Below are positions 60,273-64,000 of a DNA stretch of 64,000 bases, piece after piece (position 1 is the stretch's first letter; the number at the start of each line of letters is the position of its first letter). The notes under the pieces are model-generated. The model saw only the letters and a program-made list of their open reading frames with translations, had not been told where the DNA came from and did no database searches. The stretch comes from Streptomyces filamentosus (GTDB lineage Bacteria; Actinomycetota; Actinomycetes; Streptomycetales; Streptomycetaceae). Where the stretch lies: the NCBI RefSeq assembly GCF_014654895.1, contig NZ_BNBE01000002.1, forward strand, positions 868,001-932,000, in the 5' to 3' direction. The translations under genes were made by a program, and so were the position numbers.

Positions 60273-60348
60273 CCGCGGGCCCACGGTCAGGGCCGGGGCG
60301 CGATACGGTGGGAGCACCGTCCCCGAGCCGCGAAGGAACCGTTCCACC

Positions 60349-61164
60349 GTGCCCGACACCCGGGAATCCGCCCTGCGCGGCGACTGCGCGCAGTGCTTCG
60401 GCCTGTGCTGCGTGGCGCTGCCGTTCGCCAGGTCGGCCGACTTCGCCGTGGACAAGTCCGCCGGCGATCCCTGCCGCAACCTCCAGGACGACTTCCGGTG
60501 CGGGATCCACACCCGGCTGCGGCCGAGCGGCTTCCAGGGCTGCACGGTGTACGACTGCTTCGGCGCCGGCCAGCACGTCTCCCAGGTGACCTTCGGCGGG
60601 GTGTCCTGGCGGGAGGCGCCCGGGACGGCCCGGCAGATGTACGAGGTCTTTCCCGTGGTGCGCCAGCTCCACGAGCTGCTGCGGTACCTGACGGAGGCCC
60701 TGGAGCGGCCCGCCGCCCGCCCCGTCCACGGGGAGCTGCGCACGGCCCTGGCCCGGGTGAGGGAGCTGACCGCGCTGCCGGCCGCCGACCTGGAGAAACT
60801 GGACGTCGCCCCCGTGCGGGCGGAGGTCAACCCGCTGCTGCTGCGGACCAGCGAGCTCGTCCGCGCCACGGCCGGCGGCCGGCCGCGCGGGCGGCGGGGC
60901 GCCGACCTGATCGGGAAGCGGCTGCGCGGGGCGAAGCTGCGCGGCACCGATCTGCGCGGCGCACTGCTGATCGCCGCCGACCTGACGGGCGCGGACCTCA
61001 CCCTCGCCGACCTGATCGGCGCCGACCTGCGCGACGCCGACCTGTCCGGGGCCGTCCTGACGGACGCCCTCTTCCTCACCCAGCCGCAGCTGAACTCGGC
61101 GCGCGGCGACGCCGCGACCGTCCTCCCGGAGGGTTTCGAGCGCCCCTCCCACTGGGCGTCCTGA
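60349..61164 (+). CDS. Pentapeptide repeat protein with Cys-rich N-terminus
   Basis: 271 residues. N-terminal Cys cluster GDCAQCFGLCCVALPF and DDFRCGIHTRL ... GCTVYDCFG (seven Cys within 65 residues) suggests a metal site. A helical middle follows, then pentapeptide repeats from about 185: LIGKRLRGAKLRGTDLRGALL and ADLTGADLTLADLIGADLRD, forming a right-handed beta-helix. Function unknown. GTG start with GAAGGA 11 bases upstream. Confidence 0.85.
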   Translation: MPDTRESALRGDCAQCFGLCCVALPFARSADFAVDKSAGDPCRNLQDDFRCGIHTRLRPSGFQGCTVYDCFGAGQHVSQVTFGGVSWREAPGTARQMYEVFPVVRQLHELLRYLTEALERPAARPVHGELRTALARVRELTALPAADLEKLDVAPVRAEVNPLLLRTSELVRATAGGRPRGRRGADLIGKRLRGAKLRGTDLRGALLIAADLTGADLTLADLIGADLRDADLSGAVLTDALFLTQPQLNSARGDAATVLPEGFERPSHWAS

Positions 61165-61170
61165 CCCCGG

Positions 61171-61186
61171 CCCGGCGGCGGCCGGG
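61171..61186. terminator. Short hairpin between convergent genes
   Basis: CCCGGC-GGCG-GCCGGG (61171-61186), 6-bp stem only. Confidence 0.35.
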
Positions 61187-61191
61187 TGCGG

Positions 61192-61533
61192 TCACCACTC
61201 GCGGGTGGCGATCAGTTCCTCCGGATCGGCGTCCGTGAAGCCGTAGGCGGTGGCGACGAACCGGAAGTCCTCGCCTATCTCCTCGCGCGCCACGGTCTCG
61301 ATCTCGCTCCCGGCCGCCTCGAACTCGGCCTCCAGGAGGTTGAACTCCTCCGTCGCAGCGTGCGTCAGGGCGTACAGGGCGGTGAGGTCGGCCGGGCGCA
61401 CGGCCTCGACGCGCTCGCAGAGCCGGAGCAGGATCTCGCGGCCCTTGTCGACGACGTGGTCGGGGAAGTACCCGTCCTCGTACAGCCCTTGCAGGAACGC
61501 GTGCTCCCCCACCTTCCGGTTCGTGATCGGCAT
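61192..61533 (-). CDS. DUF5713 family protein
   Basis: 113 residues: MPITNRKVGEHAFLQGLYEDGYFPDHVVDKG, the signature start of DUF5713, followed by helical LCERVEAVRPADLTALYALTHAATEEFNLL. Small acidic helical protein of unknown function. GGAGGGGAAG upstream of ATG. Confidence 0.85.
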   Translation of the reverse strand: MPITNRKVGEHAFLQGLYEDGYFPDHVVDKGREILLRLCERVEAVRPADLTALYALTHAATEEFNLLEAEFEAAGSEIETVAREEIGEDFRFVATAYGFTDADPEELIATREW

Positions 61534-61604
61534 GGTGCTTCCCCTCCCGTGCGTGTGTTCCTCTCCCTGCTTCCGATCATGCACCCCGGCACCGACAACG
61601 GTCC

Positions 61605-62381
61605 TCAGGCGTGCACGTACGGGGTGGTCGTGGTGAGCGGGACGAAGCCGAGCCGCTGGAGGATCGGGCGGCTGGTGGGGGCCGCGTCGACCTGGAGGAG
61701 GCGGTGGCCGCGGTCGGCGGCGACGCGGGCGCGATACGCGACGAGGGCCCGGTAGAGGCCGCGGCCGCGCCACTCCTCGACGGTGCCGCCGCCCCACAGT
61801 CCGGCGAAGTCGGTGCCGGGGTACAGCTCCATGCGCGCCGCGCAGACGGGGACGCCGTCGGCGAGGGCGAGGACGGCGGTGACGGTGCCGGGGTCGGCGG
61901 CCAGCCGGTCGAGGAGGCGGCGGCCGAGGTCGGTGCTGTCGGTGCCGAAGGCCCGTTCGTGGACCTCGACGACCTGGCGCACGCCCTCCGCGTCGGTGAC
62001 CTCGCGGAGTTCGACCCCGGCCGGCAGCGTCAGGACGCCCGCCTGGGCGGCCGCGTCGGCGACGAGCAGGGTCTCGGTCTCCTCGGGGACGAACCCGGCG
62101 GCGACGAGCCGCTCGCCGAGGTCGGCCGGGCCGTCGTGCCCGTACAGCTTCCACTCGAAGGGGACGCCCTCCGCGCGGTAGTGGGCCAGTTGGGCGGCGA
62201 CGGCGGCGTCCGCGGTGTGCTCGTCGAGCCCGGACCAGAGGACGCCGTTCCAGGCGTGGGCGGGGCCGGTGTGGCGGACGACCCCGCCGTCGCGTTCCAC
62301 CCGGCAGCCGGGGCCGTCCGGGCGCGCGCCCCGGCGCAGTTGTCGGTCGTGGAGGTCGAGGAGGTGCTGTGCGTCGTTCAT
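61605..62381 (-). CDS. GNAT family N-acetyltransferase (tandem GNAT type)
   Basis: 258 residues. An N-terminal GNAT-like half (HLLDLHDRQLRRGARPDG to LAHYRAEGVPFEWKLYGHDG) and a C-terminal GNAT domain with the acetyl-CoA loop VEEWRGRGLYRALVAYRARV and ILQRLGFVPL. Substrate unknown. ATG 62381 chosen (CCGGG upstream); 62390 is also possible. Confidence 0.85.
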   Translation of the reverse strand: MNDAQHLLDLHDRQLRRGARPDGPGCRVERDGGVVRHTGPAHAWNGVLWSGLDEHTADAAVAAQLAHYRAEGVPFEWKLYGHDGPADLGERLVAAGFVPEETETLLVADAAAQAGVLTLPAGVELREVTDAEGVRQVVEVHERAFGTDSTDLGRRLLDRLAADPGTVTAVLALADGVPVCAARMELYPGTDFAGLWGGGTVEEWRGRGLYRALVAYRARVAADRGHRLLQVDAAPTSRPILQRLGFVPLTTTTPYVHA

Positions 62382-62445
62382 CCCGGCCATTGAAGATCGG
62401 CTCCCGGGGGCGGGCAAGGCGTTTTCCGCTCCCGGGAGCCGTCCC

Positions 62446-63000
62446 TCAGGAGCCAGCGTCGTGCCGGAGCGGGGTGATCTGGTCGATGTCGTAGCGGATC
62501 CGGAGGCGTTCGACGGCGGCGTGGTCGACCTCGCCGCCCTCCCCCGCGTCCGCGAGGATCTCCATCAGCTCCTCGAAGTACCGCTCGTGGTCGGGCGGCG
62601 GGGACGCCTGGAAGAGCATCCGGGCGGGTTCCCCGGTGGGGTTGGCGAAGGCGTGCGGGCAGCCGGGGGGCACGAGGATGAGGGTGCCGGGGGTGGCCCG
62701 GACGACCCGCTCCCCGGAGGGGGACTCCCACTCCCGCCAGCTGTCGCGGGTGCGGACGAGCGGTTCGAAGGCGAGGACGTCGAGTTCGCCTTCGAGGAGG
62801 TAGAACAGCTCCTCGCTGTGCCCGTGGGCGTGCGCGCCGACGTCGAAGCCGGGCGGGACGACGACCTCGAAGGTGGAGGCCGTACGGGAGTGCTCGCCGG
62901 TCACCTTGAAGGTGACGTGCTGGGCGGTGGTGTTCAGGGTGCGGCCGTACCCCGGCGGCACGACGAGGCCGCCGGCGGCTCCGATGGCGATGGCTGTCAC
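62446..63000 (-). CDS. Cupin domain protein
   Basis: 184 residues. Cupin motif 1 FDVGAHAHGHSEELFYLLEGELDV (metal His/Glu residues present) and motif 2 TPGTLILVPPGCPHAFANPTGEP. C-terminal helix KRYFEELMEIL-type. Metal-dependent, probably an oxygenase/isomerase or ligand sensor. GTG start. It lies 16 bases after the P450 stop, same strand, so likely cotranscribed. Confidence 0.9.
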   Translation of the reverse strand: MTAIAIGAAGGLVVPPGYGRTLNTTAQHVTFKVTGEHSRTASTFEVVVPPGFDVGAHAHGHSEELFYLLEGELDVLAFEPLVRTRDSWREWESPSGERVVRATPGTLILVPPGCPHAFANPTGEPARMLFQASPPPDHERYFEELMEILADAGEGGEVDHAAVERLRIRYDIDQITPLRHDAGS

Positions 63001-63016
63001 GGGGCGCCCGCTCCCG

Positions 63017-64000
63017 TCACCAGGTCACGGGCAGGGTCTCGGGGCCCCGGATGAGGGCGCCGCGCTGCCAGCGGAGGGCCTCCTCGGGGACGGCGAGCCG
63101 CAGGCCGGGGAAGCGGTCCCACAGGGAGGCCAGCAGGATCTCGGACTCCAGGCGGGCCAGCGTGGCGCCGGGGCAGTAGTGCGGTCCGTGGCCGAAGGCG
63201 ACGTGCGGGTTGTGGACGCGGTCGAAGTCGAGCCGGTCGGGCTCGGGGAAGACCTCCGGGTCGCGGTTGGCCGCCAGGTACGAGACGTAGACCGCGTCCC
63301 CGGCGGGGATGCGGACGCCGCCGACCTCGACGTCCTCCGTCGCGATCCGGGAGAGGCCGACGGCGTTGCGGTGCGGGATGTACCGCAGCAGTTCGTCGAC
63401 GGCCTGCGGGACCAGCTCCGGCTCGGCGCGCAGCCGGGCCAGGTGCTCGGGGTGGGTGAGGAGCGCGAAGACCATGTTGGCGCTGTTGTTGCGGACGGCG
63501 TGGGCGCCGCCGATCTGGATGAGGACGGCGAGCCCGACGGCCTCCTCCTCGGTGAGGGTGCCGTCGGCGACGGCCTCGGCGAGGACGGCGGCGAGCTGGT
63601 CGCTGTCGGGGGCGTGGTCGCCGGCGATGAGGTCGGTGAAGTACGCGCCCATCTCGTCCTTGGCGCGCTCGCTGGCCTCCCGTCCGGCGCCGGCCGAGAT
63701 GATGGTGTCGGACCAGTGGGCCATCAGGGCGTGGTCGGTCTCGGGAACCCCCATGAGCTCGCTGACCATGGCGAGCGGGAAGGGCCGGTTGACCGCCTCC
63801 ATGAGGTCCGCGTCGGGGCCCCGCTCGGCCATCCGGTCCAGCAGCCCGTCCATGACGGCCTGGGCGTGGGCGCGCAGCGAGCGCAGCGCGCGGGCGCTGA
63901 ACGCCTTGGCGACGACGCGGCGCATCCGGGTGTGGTCCGGCGGGTCGGCGAAGCCGACGGCGTCGGCCATCGGGATGAAGTGGGGGGCGAGCCGGGTGAC
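63017..64000 (-). CDS. Cytochrome P450, N-terminus outside window
   Basis: The C-terminal ~328 residues. The frame continues upstream (VTRLAPHFIPMADAVGFAD...), so the start is beyond base 64000. ExxR in DELLRYIP, the heme-binding loop FGHGPHYCPGATLARLE with Cys ligand, and DPPDHTRMRR (B'-C region) are normal. The I-helix reads IGGAHAVRNNSANM where the usual motif is A-G-x-[DE]-T, so the acid-alcohol pair is missing. Substrate unknown; likely a specialised bacterial (soluble) P450 in an operon with the cupin. Confidence 0.93.
   Translation of the reverse strand, partial: VTRLAPHFIPMADAVGFADPPDHTRMRRVVAKAFSARALRSLRAHAQAVMDGLLDRMAERGPDADLMEAVNRPFPLAMVSELMGVPETDHALMAHWSDTIISAGAGREASERAKDEMGAYFTDLIAGDHAPDSDQLAAVLAEAVADGTLTEEEAVGLAVLIQIGGAHAVRNNSANMVFALLTHPEHLARLRAEPELVPQAVDELLRYIPHRNAVGLSRIATEDVEVGGVRIPAGDAVYVSYLAANRDPEVFPEPDRLDFDRVHNPHVAFGHGPHYCPGATLARLESEILLASLWDRFPGLRLAVPEEALRWQRGALIRGPETLPVTW

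Noticed and set aside
60273..60348. Separate small gene between acyl-CoA synthetase and pentapeptide protein
   Set aside because: Only 76 bases with no start/ribosome-site combination; it is leader of the pentapeptide gene.
1..64000. tRNA, rRNA, transposon or prophage remnants
   Set aside because: No cloverleaf-like sequence, transposase or integrase motif or long terminal inverted repeat was seen; this is by eye and could miss a small RNA.

Overview
The window is about 74% G+C with almost all third codon positions G or C. It carries a complete two-domain geosmin synthase, an NsdA-type differentiation regulator, Tat-exported oxidoreductases, SPW-repeat and SpoIIE-type phosphatase proteins and two TTA-containing genes. 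This is chromosomal DNA of a Streptomyces (or very close relative). I found no rRNA or tRNA gene, CRISPR array, transposase, integrase or phage gene, so it looks like ordinary core/near-core chromosome with lineage-specific genes interspersed.

Layout. 1-9.8 kb: AspT/YidE-type membrane transporter (cut by the window edge), type II NADH dehydrogenase, lipoprotein L,D-transpeptidase, GNAT, a two-gene reductase/AhpD-like operon behind a clear palindromic operator, secreted cholesterol oxidase, an AadA-like nucleotidyltransferase, and L-asparaginase divergent from an Lrp/AsnC regulator. 10-19.4 kb: secreted endonuclease I, a two-gene VWA/membrane operon, a Tat-exported molybdenum hydroxylase (2Fe-2S plus molybdopterin subunits), two hypotheticals, OsmC and a type B carboxylesterase. 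19.7-31 kb: ROK regulator, two NTF2-like proteins, MMPL transporter, GH15 hydrolase, cupin, SPW protein, a GNAT-AAA+ gene broken by a one-base frameshift, PfkB kinase and YdeI/OmdA protein. 31-38 kb: TetR/Vat-type acetyltransferase pair and a second TetR/GNAT operon divergent from a TIM-barrel-like protein, both with palindromic operators; then VOC, threonine-synthase-like and a proline-rich protein of unknown function.

38-51.6 kb: PAS-PP2C phosphatase (with a TTA codon), NsdA-like regulator, aminoglycoside-phosphotransferase-like protein (also with a TTA codon), peptidoglycan amidase, geosmin synthase, S4 RNA-binding protein, and a large LuxR-type ATP-binding regulator interrupted by an in-frame TAG. 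51.8-64 kb: secreted GH89 alpha-N-acetylglucosaminidase; a steroid/isoprenoid side-chain-like acyl-CoA cluster (two thiolase-like lipid-transfer proteins, double DUF35, enoyl-CoA hydratase, divergent acyl-CoA synthetase) that resembles the mycobacterial Rv3515c-Rv3516 and Rv3521-Rv3523 genes; pentapeptide protein, DUF5713, GNAT, cupin and a P450 cut by the window end.

How the genes may work together. The promoter of the reductase/AhpD operon (3739-3755) and the divergent promoter of the acyl-CoA cluster (58527-58543) carry the same 17-bp palindrome TCTGAC-N5-GTCAGA, 55 kb apart. This suggests one regulator, encoded outside the window, controls both. Together with the cholesterol oxidase this points to a small sterol- or terpenoid-acyl catabolic regulon. 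The second theme is development: an NsdA-like gene is flanked on both sides by TTA-containing (potentially bldA-dependent) genes, and geosmin synthase lies 4 kb away.
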